The notes: generated from the sequence alone by a model not told the origin. A stretch of DNA of 64,000 bases from Gammaproteobacteria bacterium (GCA_013214965.1 JABSRU010000026.1:1-64000); one strand, 5' to 3'; positions 17,516 through 28,147 are shown, numbered from the stretch's first letter. Numbers and translations are program-made.

Positions 17516-18701
17516 CTGCTTGGTTCCCAGTTTTTGGTTGTAATGCTTGCGGGCATTGTATCAAGCAAACGAATAACAATGCTAGTACAGAGATCAAGGC
17601 AGCGCCTAACCAAGTGATTGTCGCTCCCTCGCCTCCTTGCCATAAATAGCCCGCGGCTAATACACCAAACGTACCGCCAAAACCAAAACAAACGGAAGCA
17701 TAAATGGCTTGTCCCCGTCCGCGATGATTGCCCGAAAACCAATGATGTAAAAACACCATGGAAGCGGCATGGGCGGTACCAAAACTCGCTGCATGTAGTA
17801 ACTGCACTAGTGCTAATGACCATAGATTATCCACAGCCAATGGCGTTAACAACCACCGAACAATAGTTAATAATGCACTAACCAGCAATAATTTTTTGGC
17901 ACCAAACCGTGCAATTAAACGGGCACAAAAAGTAAACACAACAATTTCTGCAACCACCCCTAGTGATATTTGAGCGCCGGCCACCATTTCACTGTAACCG
18001 TGTTGGGCTAAATACAGCACAAAGAAACTATAATATGGGCCATGGCTTATCTGTAACAACAGATTGGCACCAAAAAAGAGCATAATATTTTTACTTTTTA
18101 GTAATGGCCAAATAGAGGTTTGATTGACTAAAGGCTCTGGGGATTCTTGATAGTTGATCCGCTGGGTAATAAACACTAACCCTAGCATTAGTAAAGCCGC
18201 CAGCGGTAGAATTGCTTCGACCCCAATGGTGGCGACGAACACCCCCGCTATCGTTACCGTGGTGATGTAACCAACACTACCCCATGCTCTAATTTTACTG
18301 TATTGATGACTTGAATTACCTAACGATGCCAGCGTAATCACTTCGATTTGCGGTAATATCGCGCTCCAACAAGAGGCATATAAGGCCAGCACGAGTGCGA
18401 TCCACCAATAATCACTAACAAAAAATAATCCGCAAAAAAATAGTAAAGCAAGCAACACACCGGCTTTAACAATTTCAATTCTTTGACCATTTTTATCAGC
18501 GATACTCGCCCAAATCGTCGGCATAACAATACGAGTGGCCATAAAAATGGCCAACAACTCGCCAATTTCAGCCGAATTGAAGCCGCGGGCATTGAGTAAT
18601 GAACCCCAATAGGGAATAACCAAGCCAAGAAATGCAAAATAGATAAAATAACAACCAGCCAGCATCCGGTGCTGACTGGTCGCTAATAAAATGTTGCTCA
18701 T
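17505..18701 (-). CDS. MFS transporter (HcaT / MFS_1-like family)
   Basis: A 398-residue membrane protein with about 12 hydrophobic segments and the glycine- and Tyr/Trp-rich first helices of the phenylpropionate-permease-like MFS branch (CYFIYFAFLGLVIPYWG near residue 17). Proteins of this branch often sit next to aroC/prmB in marine gammaproteobacteria, which is the pattern here, but their substrate is unknown. The name phenylpropionate permease should not be taken literally. The ATG overlaps the aroC stop by one base and the 3' end overlaps epmC by 11 bases. Confidence 0.88.
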   Translation of the reverse strand: MSNILLATSQHRMLAGCYFIYFAFLGLVIPYWGSLLNARGFNSAEIGELLAIFMATRIVMPTIWASIADKNGQRIEIVKAGVLLALLFFCGLFFVSDYWWIALVLALYASCWSAILPQIEVITLASLGNSSHQYSKIRAWGSVGYITTVTIAGVFVATIGVEAILPLAALLMLGLVFITQRINYQESPEPLVNQTSIWPLLKSKNIMLFFGANLLLQISHGPYYSFFVLYLAQHGYSEMVAGAQISLGVVAEIVVFTFCARLIARFGAKKLLLVSALLTIVRWLLTPLAVDNLWSLALVQLLHAASFGTAHAASMVFLHHWFSGNHRGRGQAIYASVCFGFGGTFGVLAAGYLWQGGEGATITWLGAALISVLALLFVCLIQCPQALQPKTGNQAVAT

Positions 18702-19810
18702 TATAAGGTCTTAGGATCTGCCATGGTGTATGCAGTAGTCGACAATTTAACATCATAGTTTTGGGCACGATGTCTTAATAAATGATCCATTAAGGTAATC
18801 GCCAGCATCGCTTCAGCAATTGGCACCGCGCGTAAACCAACACAAGGATCGTGACGACCTTTGGTCACTAAATTAATTTCGTTACCGTCGTTATCAACAC
18901 TCGCGCCGGGCGTTGTGATGCTCGACGTTGGCTTCAAAGCAATATGGGCAATAATTGGTTGGCCCGAAGAAATCCCTCCTAAAATGCCACCGGCATGATT
19001 AGACAGGAAACCTTTTTTGGTCATTAAATCACGATGAGCAGAGCCCTGTTGATTGATGACTGCAAAACCATCACCAATCTCGACCCCTTTGACGGCATTA
19101 ATACTCATTAAACTGTGCGCAATTTCGGCATCGAGTCGGTCAAAAATAGGCTCACCAAGACCAACCGGAACGTGATGGGCTTCAACCGTCACTTTGGCAC
19201 CAATGGAATCGCCCTGCTTTTTTAACTGGCGGATCAACGCTTCCATCGGCTCTAGTTTATCAATATCAGGGCAAAAGAACGGATTGGTTTCGATTAAATC
19301 AAAATCAACTTTTTCAATTTTAATGTCGCCCATCTGGCTTAAATAGCCACGAATTTCGATCCCAAATTGTTGCTTAAGATATTTTTTTGCAATGGCACCC
19401 GCTGCAACCCGCATCGCGGTTTCACGAGCCGACGAACGACCACCACCGCGATAGTCACGAATACCGTATTTTTGTTGGTAGGTGTAATCGGCATGACCCG
19501 GGCGAAATTGATTTTTAATTTCACCATAATCTTTAGAACGTTGATCGCCATTTTCAATCAATAGACCAATCGGTGTCCCAGTGGTTTTACCTTCAAAGAC
19601 CCCTGACAATATTTTTACTTTGTCGTCTTCGCGTCTAGCGGTGGTAAATTTAGAGGTGCCAGGTTTACGACGATCTAAATCACCTTGTAAATCGAGTTCA
19701 CAAATATCAATACCAGGAGGACAACCATCAATGGTACAACCTAATGCTATCCCGTGACTTTCGCCAAAGGTGGTAATACTAAACAGTTTACCTATGCTAT
19801 TGCCTGACAT
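18701..19810 (-). CDS. aroC: Chorismate synthase
   Basis: A 369-residue enzyme that converts 5-enolpyruvylshikimate 3-phosphate to chorismate using reduced FMN, the final shikimate-pathway step. Signatures are FGESHG (about 15-20), [14 protein letters not shown] with [14 protein letters not shown] (about 105-132), and the late [18 protein letters not shown]. Length is normal. It lies 24 bases after prmB and overlaps the MFS gene by one base. The aroC-prmB order on one strand is conserved in many gammaproteobacteria. Confidence 0.97.
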   Translation of the reverse strand: MSGNSIGKLFSITTFGESHGIALGCTIDGCPPGIDICELDLQGDLDRRKPGTSKFTTARREDDKVKILSGVFEGKTTGTPIGLLIENGDQRSKDYGEIKNQFRPGHADYTYQQKYGIRDYRGGGRSSARETAMRVAAGAIAKKYLKQQFGIEIRGYLSQMGDIKIEKVDFDLIETNPFFCPDIDKLEPMEALIRQLKKQGDSIGAKVTVEAHHVPVGLGEPIFDRLDAEIAHSLMSINAVKGVEIGDGFAVINQQGSAHRDLMTKKGFLSNHAGGILGGISSGQPIIAHIALKPTSSITTPGASVDNDGNEINLVTKGRHDPCVGLRAVPIAEAMLAITLMDHLLRHRAQNYDVKLSTTAYTMADPKTL

Positions 19811-19834
19811 ATATTCCCCTTAATGATTCTGCGC

Positions 19835-20791
19835 TTAGCCTGTTGCTAATGCCGCTTCAAATGTACTACTAAACTCAACCAATTGTGCTTTGGTCAAAAT
19901 AAACACGCCATGGCCGCCTTGCTTAAAGTCGTACCAATGAAATGGCACCGTTGGAAACTGTGATTCCATATGAACCTGAGAATTTCCCACTTCAACCACC
20001 AGAATGCCACCATCATTTAAGCAGTCTTTAGCATCGACTAAAATTCGTCTGACTAAATCTAAACCATCAAAGCCAGCCGCCAACCCTAACGCAGGTTCAT
20101 GAATAAACTCTTGCGGTAAACTGTCCATGTCTTCTTGATCAACATAGGGCGGATTAGATACAATTAAATCGTATCGTTCCCGCAACACTTCGTTCATTAA
20201 ATCGGATGCCATCGGAATCACTCGATCTTCAACACCGTGGCCATATATATTAATATTGGCAACATCTAAGGCATCGTTTGAAATATCGAGCGCATCAACT
20301 TCGGCATCAACAAACTCATGGGCCATGGCAATGGCAATACAAGCACTACCAGTGCATAAATCTAATGCACGCAGCACCGGTTTACCAGCAAGAAAAGGTT
20401 CAAACCTTAGATTAATTAATTCTGCAATAGGCGATCTTGGTACTAACACCCGTTCATCAACATAATATTCAAGGCCAGCAAACCAAGCGACATTAGTGAG
20501 ATAAGAGACTGGCAACCTTTCGTTAATACGGCGACTAAACAATTCAACAATCGTCAGACGCTCTGTTTTGGTTAAACGCGATTCAATCATATGACGTGGA
20601 CTATCAATCGGCAAATAAATAGCATGTAAAGCTAAAGCTACCGCTTCATCCCAAGAGTTATCATTGCCGTGACCATAAAAAATATCTGCTTTATTAAACT
20701 CACTAGCCCCCCATCGTAAAAGGTCATTTATTGTTCTTAATTCATTAACCGCTTCAAGAATTGATTGTTGGCTGACTAGATACTGTTCCAA
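19835..20791 (-). CDS. prmB: Ribosomal protein L3 (uL3) glutamine methyltransferase
   Basis: Methylates the conserved glutamine of ribosomal protein L3 using S-adenosylmethionine. Motif I is [12 protein letters not shown] and the catalytic NPPYVD motif is clear. [18 protein letters not shown] and [14 protein letters not shown] match E. coli PrmB. An in-frame ATG exists at 20845, but I place the start at the TTG at 20791 (318 residues). TAGGAG lies 8 bases upstream of that TTG, and the E. coli protein begins at this point. The extra 18 codons would also overlap the divergent smrB leader. First gene of the operon ending with the VOC gene. Confidence 0.93.
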   Translation of the reverse strand: MEQYLVSQQSILEAVNELRTINDLLRWGASEFNKADIFYGHGNDNSWDEAVALALHAIYLPIDSPRHMIESRLTKTERLTIVELFSRRINERLPVSYLTNVAWFAGLEYYVDERVLVPRSPIAELINLRFEPFLAGKPVLRALDLCTGSACIAIAMAHEFVDAEVDALDISNDALDVANINIYGHGVEDRVIPMASDLMNEVLRERYDLIVSNPPYVDQEDMDSLPQEFIHEPALGLAAGFDGLDLVRRILVDAKDCLNDGGILVVEVGNSQVHMESQFPTVPFHWYDFKQGGHGVFILTKAQLVEFSSTFEAALATG

Positions 20792-20904
20792 AGAAAATAC
20801 TCCTAAATGTAAGAGTCGATATTGTACCTGAAAAATTGAATCCAACCATCATAAAAAATATCACGTATAATAATGTATATAGTGACTTAAGCGAAATATT
20901 ATCA

Positions 20905-21426
20905 ATGAATAATAACAAAACGGAATCCATGGCCAACTGGATAAAAACAGATGATATTAAAGTCATGATTCAGGATAAGGTTGAGCTAAAGAAACCTAAA
21001 TCCGTGCGCATTAAGCAGCATCTTAAATTAAAAGAAAAACAGGCCGAATTTTACTTTTCCGATGGTTATGTCCCTCACTTTAGCGATGAAGGACCGATGC
21101 GTTTTTGTGCCGAAGATGTCGAAAAATATGAATTGAAAAAATTAAGACGAGGTGATTATCCACCTGAACTTATTCTCGACTTGCACGGGTTAAACCAGGA
21201 AGACGCAAAGCAAGAAATACTGGCGTTGTTTAAGGCCTGTAAAAAACAACAAATTCATTGCTGTTGCATTATCCACGGCATCGGCACTGGCGTATTAAAA
21301 ACGAGAACGCCCTATTGGTTGGCTCAGCATCCTGATGTACTCGCTTTTCACCAAGCGCCGCTCGAATGGGGCGGCCAAGGCGCGCTACTGGTATTACTCG
21401 ACTATGTGGAACCGATAGAATTCTGA
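20905..21426 (+). CDS. smrB: SmrB, endonuclease acting on collided ribosomes
   Basis: A Smr-domain protein of 173 residues from the ATG at 20905. The N-terminal part is basic and divergent. GPMRFCAEDVEKYELKKLRR and GDYPPELILDLHG match E. coli SmrB (YfcN), and the Smr core has LDLHGL and HGIGTG motifs. SmrB cleaves mRNA at the junction of collided ribosomes to start rescue. The frame is open further upstream to a TTG at 20836, but that would overlap the divergent prmB control region. A second ATG at 20929, with GGA 5 bases before it, is an alternative start. The 3' end overlaps convergent sixA by 25 bases. Confidence 0.88.
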   Translation: MNNNKTESMANWIKTDDIKVMIQDKVELKKPKSVRIKQHLKLKEKQAEFYFSDGYVPHFSDEGPMRFCAEDVEKYELKKLRRGDYPPELILDLHGLNQEDAKQEILALFKACKKQQIHCCCIIHGIGTGVLKTRTPYWLAQHPDVLAFHQAPLEWGGQGALLVLLDYVEPIEF

Positions 21427-21899
21427 TGCGCTATGTCATCATAATGTTTATGCCATAGCAGTTTACCCTGCCAGCTATCTAAATCGATATCTAGGCAGGC
21501 AATCGACGAGGGTGGAAAGTGAGTAATAACAGCCCCTGGGCACAAATCAGTAATTAATAAACTAACTAATGGTAAGTGTGACACGACCAAGGCGTTGTCC
21601 ATTTTATGTTGGGCACAATAGGCCAATAAAATATCACCACAACTGGCGGGATCAGACTCTGGCGTCAGTTCGTCAAGTTGCCAACGATTTACAATGCTTT
21701 GGCTGTTTTCGCTCATAATTTCACGGGTCTGTTGCGCTCGAACATAAGGACTAGCGAACGTCGCCTCTATCGTCGTGAGTTTTGCTAACCATTGTGACAT
21801 GCTGTGGGTCTCTTGTTCACCGGCAGTGGTTAACATCCGCTCAGCATCCGTTGGCGCGACCATCTGTGCCTGTCCATGGCGCATTATGTACAATTTCAT
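21402..21899 (-). CDS. sixA: Phosphohistidine phosphatase SixA
   Basis: A 165-residue histidine phosphatase that removes phosphate from histidine in phosphotransfer proteins, such as NPr of the nitrogen PTS. The RHG motif (MRHGQ) places the catalytic nucleophile at H8. SHLPLV holds the second active-site histidine, and LCPGA follows. I start at the ATG at 21899, with AGGAAG just upstream, not at the TTG two codons earlier. It is convergent with smrB, a neighbourhood also seen near prmB-aroC in enterics. Confidence 0.92.
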   Translation of the reverse strand: MKLYIMRHGQAQMVAPTDAERMLTTAGEQETHSMSQWLAKLTTIEATFASPYVRAQQTREIMSENSQSIVNRWQLDELTPESDPASCGDILLAYCAQHKMDNALVVSHLPLVSLLITDLCPGAVITHFPPSSIACLDIDLDSWQGKLLWHKHYDDIAHQNSIGST

Positions 21900-21925
21900 T
21901 AACAACTTCCTACTAACATTTACTT

Positions 21926-21939
21926 TTAAAGTACTTTAA
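21926..21939. repeat. Perfect 14-base palindrome upstream of sixA
   Basis: TTAAAGTACTTTAA is its own reverse complement and lies 27 bases before the sixA start. A binding site is possible, but no known consensus is recognised. Confidence 0.35.
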
Positions 21940-22012
21940 GACTATTTTGGACGCAAAAAATAATAATTTGAATTGGGCAAAAGTCTATAATGGAGATTCT
22001 AGCACTATTGTT

Positions 22013-22026
22013 GTGATTTAAATCAA
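22013..22026 (+). promoter_or_regulatory. FNR/CRP-like palindrome upstream of the insulinase-family gene
   Basis: GTGAT TTAA ATCAA matches the FNR consensus TTGAT-N4-ATCAA at 9 of 10 positions and partly fits CRP. It lies about 71 bases before the start codon. The assignment is sequence-based only. Confidence 0.4.
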
Positions 22027-22097
22027 CCAATTATTTGCTAAAACAGAGTGAAAACGCTAATAATATATATTCAAATACAAAATAGGTGTAACCCTCG

Positions 22098-24863
22098 TTG
22101 ATTCAATCGCAAAATGATCAAAAACAATATCGCCAAATTACATTAAGCAATAAACTTTCTGTGTTACTTATTTCCGATCCAACCACAGAAAAATCTGCTG
22201 CTTCATTGGCGGTCAATGTTGGTCATTTTGATGATCCTCAAGCCTCTCAAGGCTTAGCGCACCTACTTGAACATATGCTTTTTTTAGGCACTAAAAATTA
22301 CCCAGACCCAGACGAGTATCAAACTTTTATTAAGAATCATGGTGGTCAAAATAATGCGTGGACCAGCAGTGAATTTACAAACTTTTTTTTCTCAATTCAA
22401 AATACTCATTTTACTCAAGGGCTCGAACGCTTTAGTGATTTTTTTATTAACCCTTTAATGGATCATGAATGGATCAATAAAGAGCTATCAGCGGTTGAGT
22501 CTGAATACAAACTAAAACTGACCGATGAAAATAGACGAGTACTCGCGGTATTAAAAGAAACAGTCAATCCCGAGCACCCCTTTAGTAAGTTCTCTGTCGG
22601 CAATAAACAAACGCTGAAAGACGATGCGACTAGTAGCTTAGGTGACAAGGTTAATCTTTTTTACCAAACGAAGTATTGTGCGAGCAAAATGAAAGTGGTG
22701 CTTTATAACAACGCCACGCTGGATCAAATGGAAGCCTTGGCAAAAATATATTTTAAACCAATCATCAATCAAGGGCTTACTACGAATTTCCCTCAAATAG
22801 ACCTACTATTAGAGCATCAAAAAAATATTGCTATTTCAATTACTTCCTTAAAAGATATTAAGAAATTGACCTTAAATTTTTCGATGCCGAAAACCGCTGA
22901 TTGTTATCAAAGTAAACCATTGTCGTATATCGCCTACTTGTTAGGGTATGAAGGGACAGGCAGTCTACTTTCTTTACTAAAAGCTAAAGGGCTGGCTAAC
23001 CATTTATCGGCTGGTAGTGGGATTAATGGTTATAACTACCTTGAATTTTCGATCGTCATCGCGCTAACCAATGAAGGGTTAGAAAAAATTGATCTGATCA
23101 TCAAACACGTATTTTCCTTCGTGCGTTTAATCAAGGTTCAAGGCGTTGATTGTTGGCGTTATAGTGAAAAGCATAACATTATTAAAGCTGCTTTCGATTT
23201 TCAAGAAAAAGCCAAACCGATGGATTTGGTCAGTCACTTGGTAATTAACATGTTTAAATATCATAGCGATGACATTATTTATGGTGATTTTGCGATGGCA
23301 AACTTTGAACCTGATTTAATTTTAGAATGCCTTAACGCCATTGTGCCAAGTAATTTAAGACTCATCACCATGGCACCAAATTTTAGTGGTGATTGCTTGG
23401 CTAAATGGTATGACACACCTTATCAAGTTGCACCAATAACACCGTCAGATCATCTTAAATGGCAAGCCTGTAGCAACGACATTCATTTACCTGGACCCAA
23501 TCCTTTTATTGTTGAGCGCTTAAGTTTTCAGGACAACCATAGTCAATGTGCCATTCCCAAGGTATTGCAAGACAAATTAGGCTTAAGACTATGGCATTAC
23601 CGGGATAATGAGTTCAAAGTGCCCCGCGGTCATATATATACCGCCATTGATAGTCCACATGTCGGCAAAAATGCCAGAACCGTCGCGCTATGTCACCTTT
23701 ACGTTGAGATGCTCCACGACAACTTAGCCGAGATGACTTACCCTGCTGAAGTTGCAGGACTCCATTATGATATCTACCCTCATCAGGCAGGTCTTACGAT
23801 GCATGTTAGTGGCTATACCCCAAAATTGTTTTTGTTCTTTGAAATGTTAATCACGCAAATCCAACAACGCAATTTTTGCAACAGTCGTTTTGATGAAATC
23901 AAACAACAGTTAACCACAACATTGCTTAATTCAAAGAAAGACAAGCCTATTAATCAGCTATTTAAAGGATTAGGATCTGTTTTACAGCCCAATCAATATC
24001 CCAGTCAGTTGCTATTAGCTGAGCTTTCTTCAGTGAGCTTAGATGAGCTCCATCAATTTATTAAGAGTCTATATCGCAAGGTTCATCTTGAGTGTTACGT
24101 TCAAGGAGATTGGGAGAAAAAAGAGGTCGAGACATTAGGTCACGGTATTCATCAGCAAATTTCGGCGATTGCGAGTCCACATCCAGCAATCAAACGTCAA
24201 TTAATTGATATTAATAATCGTGGTACGTTAATCAGAGAGTTCGATTGTGGTAGTGAAGACAGCGCCATTATTGTGTATTTACAATCGTCATTGGTCGATA
24301 AGAAAAAAGTAGCTTTATTTAGCATGCTTAATCATATTTGTTCCGCTCATTTCTTTGCTGACATTAGAACAAAACAACAATTAGGCTATTTGTGCGGTAC
24401 ATCTTATATGCCGATTAATCGACATCCAGGGATGATTCTTTATATTCAATCCAATGTAGAAGGCCCTGATTACCTCGTAAACGCGGTAGATACGTTTTTC
24501 AGCACCTTCATCAGTTATCTTGAGCAGCTATCTACATCTGATTGGGAAAAAGCACGTCAGGGCTTATTAAGTCAAATTAAAACGCCAGATCACAGTGCCA
24601 GATCGCGAGCCCATCGTTTTTGGTTAAGTATCGGTAATCGTGATTACCAATTTAATCACCGTAGCCACATAGCATCAGCGGTCGAATCATTAACCAAACA
24701 ACAGCTGATTGAATTCGTGACGTTGAAAATAACGGCTCAGCACAAAGACCGATTAGTCCTATGCACCTATAGTAAAAAAAATCCCAAACAACGCTTCACT
24801 CGTGGCCATGGCATTAGAGAGCTAGACTTGTTTAAGCAGCAAGCCAAAAAGTTTACCCTTTAG
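22098..24863 (+). CDS. Insulinase-family (M16A) zinc metallopeptidase, pitrilysin/insulysin type
   Basis: A 921-residue M16 peptidase. The inverted zinc motif HLLEH is at 55-59 (H55, E58, H59), followed by the downstream glutamate in ELSAVESEY. The second half repeats the M16 fold without a metal site, as in pitrilysin and insulysin, and [11 protein letters not shown] near residue 760 is a substrate-binding signature. Unlike E. coli PtrA it lacks a signal peptide, so it is predicted to be cytoplasmic, like insulysin. The only plausible start is TTG at 22098, with a TAGGTG ribosome-binding site. It overlaps convergent tdk by 4 bases at the 3' end. Confidence 0.93.
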   Translation: MIQSQNDQKQYRQITLSNKLSVLLISDPTTEKSAASLAVNVGHFDDPQASQGLAHLLEHMLFLGTKNYPDPDEYQTFIKNHGGQNNAWTSSEFTNFFFSIQNTHFTQGLERFSDFFINPLMDHEWINKELSAVESEYKLKLTDENRRVLAVLKETVNPEHPFSKFSVGNKQTLKDDATSSLGDKVNLFYQTKYCASKMKVVLYNNATLDQMEALAKIYFKPIINQGLTTNFPQIDLLLEHQKNIAISITSLKDIKKLTLNFSMPKTADCYQSKPLSYIAYLLGYEGTGSLLSLLKAKGLANHLSAGSGINGYNYLEFSIVIALTNEGLEKIDLIIKHVFSFVRLIKVQGVDCWRYSEKHNIIKAAFDFQEKAKPMDLVSHLVINMFKYHSDDIIYGDFAMANFEPDLILECLNAIVPSNLRLITMAPNFSGDCLAKWYDTPYQVAPITPSDHLKWQACSNDIHLPGPNPFIVERLSFQDNHSQCAIPKVLQDKLGLRLWHYRDNEFKVPRGHIYTAIDSPHVGKNARTVALCHLYVEMLHDNLAEMTYPAEVAGLHYDIYPHQAGLTMHVSGYTPKLFLFFEMLITQIQQRNFCNSRFDEIKQQLTTTLLNSKKDKPINQLFKGLGSVLQPNQYPSQLLLAELSSVSLDELHQFIKSLYRKVHLECYVQGDWEKKEVETLGHGIHQQISAIASPHPAIKRQLIDINNRGTLIREFDCGSEDSAIIVYLQSSLVDKKKVALFSMLNHICSAHFFADIRTKQQLGYLCGTSYMPINRHPGMILYIQSNVEGPDYLVNAVDTFFSTFISYLEQLSTSDWEKARQGLLSQIKTPDHSARSRAHRFWLSIGNRDYQFNHRSHIASAVESLTKQQLIEFVTLKITAQHKDRLVLCTYSKKNPKQRFTRGHGIRELDLFKQQAKKFTL

Positions 24864-25444
24864 TCCTGTAAGCCAACTTGTTGTTGAAAATGGTTGCGGC
24901 ACATTGATACATAACGGTCATTGCCGCCAATTTCAATTTGACTGCCACTACGAACAGCATTACCTTGTTCATCAGTTCTCACCACCATATTGGCTTTGCG
25001 TCCACAGTGGCAAATTGTTTTTAATTCAACCAATTTATCAGCCCAGCTCATTAAGTATAAACTCCCGGTAAAAGGTTCGCCAAGGAAATCAGTTCTCAAG
25101 CCATAGCACAAAACCGGAATGTCTAATTCATCAACTACTCGACAAATTTGCTTGACCTGAAGCTTGGTTAAAAATTGGCTTTCATCGAATAAAATGCAAT
25201 GAATCGGCCCATCGTTAAGCTTTTGGCTGATATTATCAAACAAATCACACTGGCTAGAAAACAAGTCTGCCGGTTGACTTAACCCAATTCTTGAGCTGAC
25301 TTTACCAAGACCATAGCGATCATCGATAGCGGCAGTAAAAATCACTGAACGCATACCGCGCTCTTGGTAATTATAAGCAGATTGTAATAAAGAGGTAGAT
25401 TTACCAGCATTCATTGCTGAGTAATAAAAATAGAGCTGAGCCAA
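24860..25444 (-). CDS. tdk: Thymidine kinase
   Basis: A 194-residue type II thymidine kinase that phosphorylates thymidine in the salvage pathway. The P-loop is MNAGKST (G14, K15, S16). FDESQFL is the Walker-B-like segment, and YGLRTDF with the CHCG/CRNH pairs gives the lasso and zinc site. The TTG start is supported by alignment of the first residues ([16 protein letters not shown]) with E. coli Tdk. It is separated from etfA upstream by a strong terminator, so it has its own promoter. Confidence 0.96.
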   Translation of the reverse strand: MAQLYFYYSAMNAGKSTSLLQSAYNYQERGMRSVIFTAAIDDRYGLGKVSSRIGLSQPADLFSSQCDLFDNISQKLNDGPIHCILFDESQFLTKLQVKQICRVVDELDIPVLCYGLRTDFLGEPFTGSLYLMSWADKLVELKTICHCGRKANMVVRTDEQGNAVRSGSQIEIGGNDRYVSMCRNHFQQQVGLQD

Positions 25445-25489
25445 GGGAGGAATCTCAAAAATAAAAATGAGCCTAATGATAACATGAAA

Positions 25490-25513
25490 AAAAAGCGCCC
25501 TTCGGCGCTTTTT
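25490..25513 (-). terminator. Terminator of the etfBA operon
   Basis: AAAAAGCGCC, CTTC, GGCGCTTTTT form a 10-bp perfect stem. On the minus strand a long T run follows. It lies 30 bases after the etfA stop and before tdk. Confidence 0.9.
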
Positions 25514-25543
25514 ATCAATGACGACAACTTAACTATAAATTAA

Positions 25544-26470
25544 TTATAGTTTTTCATTTAATTCAGGAATCGCATTAAATAAATCAGCTTCTAGACCATA
25601 ATCGGCAACTTGGAAAATTGGCGCTTCAGGATCTTTGTTGATAGCAACAATCACTTTAGAATCTTTCATGCCTGCTAAATGTTGAATAGCACCGGAAATA
25701 CCAACGGCGATATACAGATCAGGAGCAACAATCTTACCCGTTTGGCCAACTTGCATATCGTTAGGAACAAAGCCAGCATCAACCGCAGCGCGTGATGCAC
25801 CAACGCCTGCGCCAAGCTTGTCAGCAAGGGTTTCTAACATCGCGAAGTTTTCACCATTTTGCATACCACGACCGCCAGAAACGATGATTTTGGCACTGCC
25901 TAATTCAGGACGTTCAGATTTTGTTAGCTCAGCGCTAACAAAAGTAGATAAACCAGCATCGTGTACTGCATCTGATGATTCAACCGCAGCACTGCCTGTT
26001 GCATCAACACTATCAAACGCTGAAGTACGTATCGTTAACAACTTAATTGAGTCAGTACTTTTTACGGTAGCAATTGCGTTACCGGCGTAAAATGGACGAC
26101 CAAATGTGTCAGCACTATCTACTCGAATAACATCTGAAATTTGAGCAACATCTAATAAAGCAGCAACGCGTGGTAAAAAGTTTTTACCCGTTGTTGAAGC
26201 GGCAGCTAATACATGGCTGTAATTCTTACCTAAATCAGCCACTAACAAACCTAAATTTTCAGCAAGTTGATGTTCGTAACACGCATGGTCAGCAACGATA
26301 ACTTTTGAAACACCAGTTAAAGCAGCGGCAGCAGTTGCAGCATCGCTACAGTTTGCGCCAGCGACTAAAATCTCAATATCACCACCAATCGCTGTTGCTG
26401 CTGCAACAACTTTAGCGGTATCATCTTTTAATGATGCGTTGTTATGTTCTGCAATTACTAATATAGTCAT
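25544..26470 (-). CDS. etfA: Electron transfer flavoprotein alpha subunit
   Basis: A 308-residue FAD-binding subunit of ETF. It accepts electrons from acyl-CoA and related dehydrogenases and passes them to ETF-quinone oxidoreductase. The C-terminal FAD domain carries SGGRGM (about 193), LGAGVGASRAAVDAGF and QVGQTGKIVAPDLYIAVGISGAIQH. Length is normal. Its ATG overlaps the etfB stop by one base, so the two subunits are translationally coupled. ETF-QO is not in the window. Confidence 0.97.
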   Translation of the reverse strand: MTILVIAEHNNASLKDDTAKVVAAATAIGGDIEILVAGANCSDAATAAAALTGVSKVIVADHACYEHQLAENLGLLVADLGKNYSHVLAAASTTGKNFLPRVAALLDVAQISDVIRVDSADTFGRPFYAGNAIATVKSTDSIKLLTIRTSAFDSVDATGSAAVESSDAVHDAGLSTFVSAELTKSERPELGSAKIIVSGGRGMQNGENFAMLETLADKLGAGVGASRAAVDAGFVPNDMQVGQTGKIVAPDLYIAVGISGAIQHLAGMKDSKVIVAINKDPEAPIFQVADYGLEADLFNAIPELNEKL

Positions 26471-27219
26471 TAGAGCACCTTCGCTTCGTTACGTAGTTTT
26501 TCGATTAGCTCATCAACTGATTCAACCATAATCCCAGCACTGCGACTAGCAGGACTTTCAACCTTGACGTATTCAAGTCCTGAGGTGATTTCTACCCCTA
26601 AGTCGCTTGGTGTTTTGACATCAATAGGCTTACGCTTAGCTTTCATGATATTTGGTAATGATGCATAACGTGGCTCATTTAAGCGTAAATCAGTGGTAAT
26701 GACTGCTGGAAGCTTTAACTCAACGGTCATTAAACCGCCGTCAACTTCACGAGTGACTTGTACTTTATCGCCATCAACTTTAACTTCAGAAGCAAAAGTA
26801 CCTTGACCCATACCGGCTAACGCGGCAAGCATTTGGCCAGTTTGGTTATTATCACCATCGATGGTTTGCTTACCCATTAAGACGATAGATGGTTGCTCGG
26901 CTTCAACTATTTTGTGTAATAATTTTGCAATAGTTAATGGTTGAACTTTTTCGCTAGTATCAATTTGAATACCACGATCAGCACCCAAAGCTAACGCAGT
27001 ACGCAGTTGTTCTTGACATACTTTCCCGCCAACTGTAACAACAATAACTTCACTCGCTACGCCAGCTTCTTTTAAACGAACCGCTTCTTCAACCGCAATT
27101 TCACAAAATGGATTAATTGCCATTTTTAAATTGCTTAGATCGACATCGGTATTATCAGATTTAACACGTACTTTAACATTAGCGTCAACTACGCGTTTAA
27201 TCGGCACAAGAATTTTCAT
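26470..27219 (-). CDS. etfB: Electron transfer flavoprotein beta subunit
   Basis: A 249-residue AMP-binding partner of EtfA. MKILVPIKRVVD opens the protein. NPFCEIAVEEAVRLKE and the ALALGADRGI segment are typical, and VLMGKQTIDGDNNQTGQMLA is the nucleotide-binding and subunit signature. First gene of the two-gene operon. AAGGAT lies about 7 bases before the ATG. The operon serves beta-oxidation and amino-acid catabolism, so fatty-acid-responsive control would be expected. Confidence 0.97.
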   Translation of the reverse strand: MKILVPIKRVVDANVKVRVKSDNTDVDLSNLKMAINPFCEIAVEEAVRLKEAGVASEVIVVTVGGKVCQEQLRTALALGADRGIQIDTSEKVQPLTIAKLLHKIVEAEQPSIVLMGKQTIDGDNNQTGQMLAALAGMGQGTFASEVKVDGDKVQVTREVDGGLMTVELKLPAVITTDLRLNEPRYASLPNIMKAKRKPIDVKTPSDLGVEITSGLEYVKVESPASRSAGIMVESVDELIEKLRNEAKVL

Positions 27220-27565
27220 AAATACTATCCTTTACCATTAAAATTGACCAAATAACTTGGCATAATAAAACATACGTTTAAATTAACTTAATGTTGACCA
27301 TTACGTCAATAAAAACTTGCAACTAAATTAGTTTCCCCCGAGGTTAAGTTGATGAGAAATATCACATTACAGCATTGGAATGAGTGTTATTATCATTTGT
27401 TAGTTATTGATATTACGTATTAAAATAACATTTAGTTGTTAGATTTAATTGAAATTTAAATATTTAACCAATAATTTAGTGATAAAAAAAATATCAATTA
27501 TTTATCTTTGTTAGTGAATACATTAAGATAAATTTCAAACATTACATCACCTATAAGATATCATC
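27220..27565. promoter_or_regulatory. 346-base AT-rich region between etfB and the CreA-like gene
   Basis: No gene is visible. It must hold the divergent promoters. A short palindrome with half sites AAAC and GTTT (27268-27279, centre ATAC) lies 49 bases upstream of the etfB start. It loosely recalls PsrA/FadR-type operators that control etf genes in related bacteria, but the match is too short to name a regulator. Confidence 0.3.
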
Positions 27566-28015
27566 ATGACCAAATTTAAATTGAGTGTCCTCGTTTCTCT
27601 ACTTTTACTTAGCGGCTGTAGCGACGATGTCGGAAAAGTTAGCCTCGGTATGTTCACCACCAAAGACATATTTATCGACGCTAAACGCGATCCGAAAATT
27701 GCAGGAGTTACCTGCCACATCACCCATGTTGAAGCAAATTTTGATTTATCTGACCCATCGAACACTAGCATCGCTTGTCGCCAAACGGGCCCAATAACGG
27801 CTGCTGATATAGCCAATATTGATAAATCAGCAAATGGTGAAGTTATCTTTAGGGAATCATTAAGCGTATTATTTAAAAGCTTAAAAATAAGACGTATCTA
27901 TGATCAGAAAAATAATACGCTTCTTTATTTGTCATATTCAACCAAAGAGACTAATGGCAGCTACAAACATTCGCTGTCTAGTGTCAGTTTGTATACCGCT
28001 AGTTTAGGTAAGTAG
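27566..28015 (+). CDS. creA: CreA family lipoprotein
   Basis: A 149-residue protein matching E. coli CreA: VTCHITHVEA, SIACRQTGPI, GEVIFRESLSVLFKSLKIRRIYD and LLYLSYS align in order. CreA function is unknown despite its position by creBC in E. coli. Here the N-terminus ends in a lipobox (LSGC, Cys18), so it should be membrane-anchored, whereas E. coli CreA has a cleaved signal peptide. No creBCD genes are nearby. The two conserved cysteines of the family are kept. Confidence 0.88.
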   Translation: MTKFKLSVLVSLLLLSGCSDDVGKVSLGMFTTKDIFIDAKRDPKIAGVTCHITHVEANFDLSDPSNTSIACRQTGPITAADIANIDKSANGEVIFRESLSVLFKSLKIRRIYDQKNNTLLYLSYSTKETNGSYKHSLSSVSLYTASLGK

Positions 28016-28147
28016 TTTGACTTCAATTTGGTCTGATTTACCATTTCCACAAATTTAAACTTAAAAAACTGTTTAATATCAACGCAATGAAGTTGGCATG
28101 ACAATTGTACTATTAGTGGAAATACAATTTATAATTAAGGAAATAAT

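Noticed and set aside
17491-18637. Several 60-110-codon frames overlapping the MFS transporter gene
   Set aside because: All are in alternative frames of a well-supported membrane protein gene and have no ribosome-binding sites or family features.
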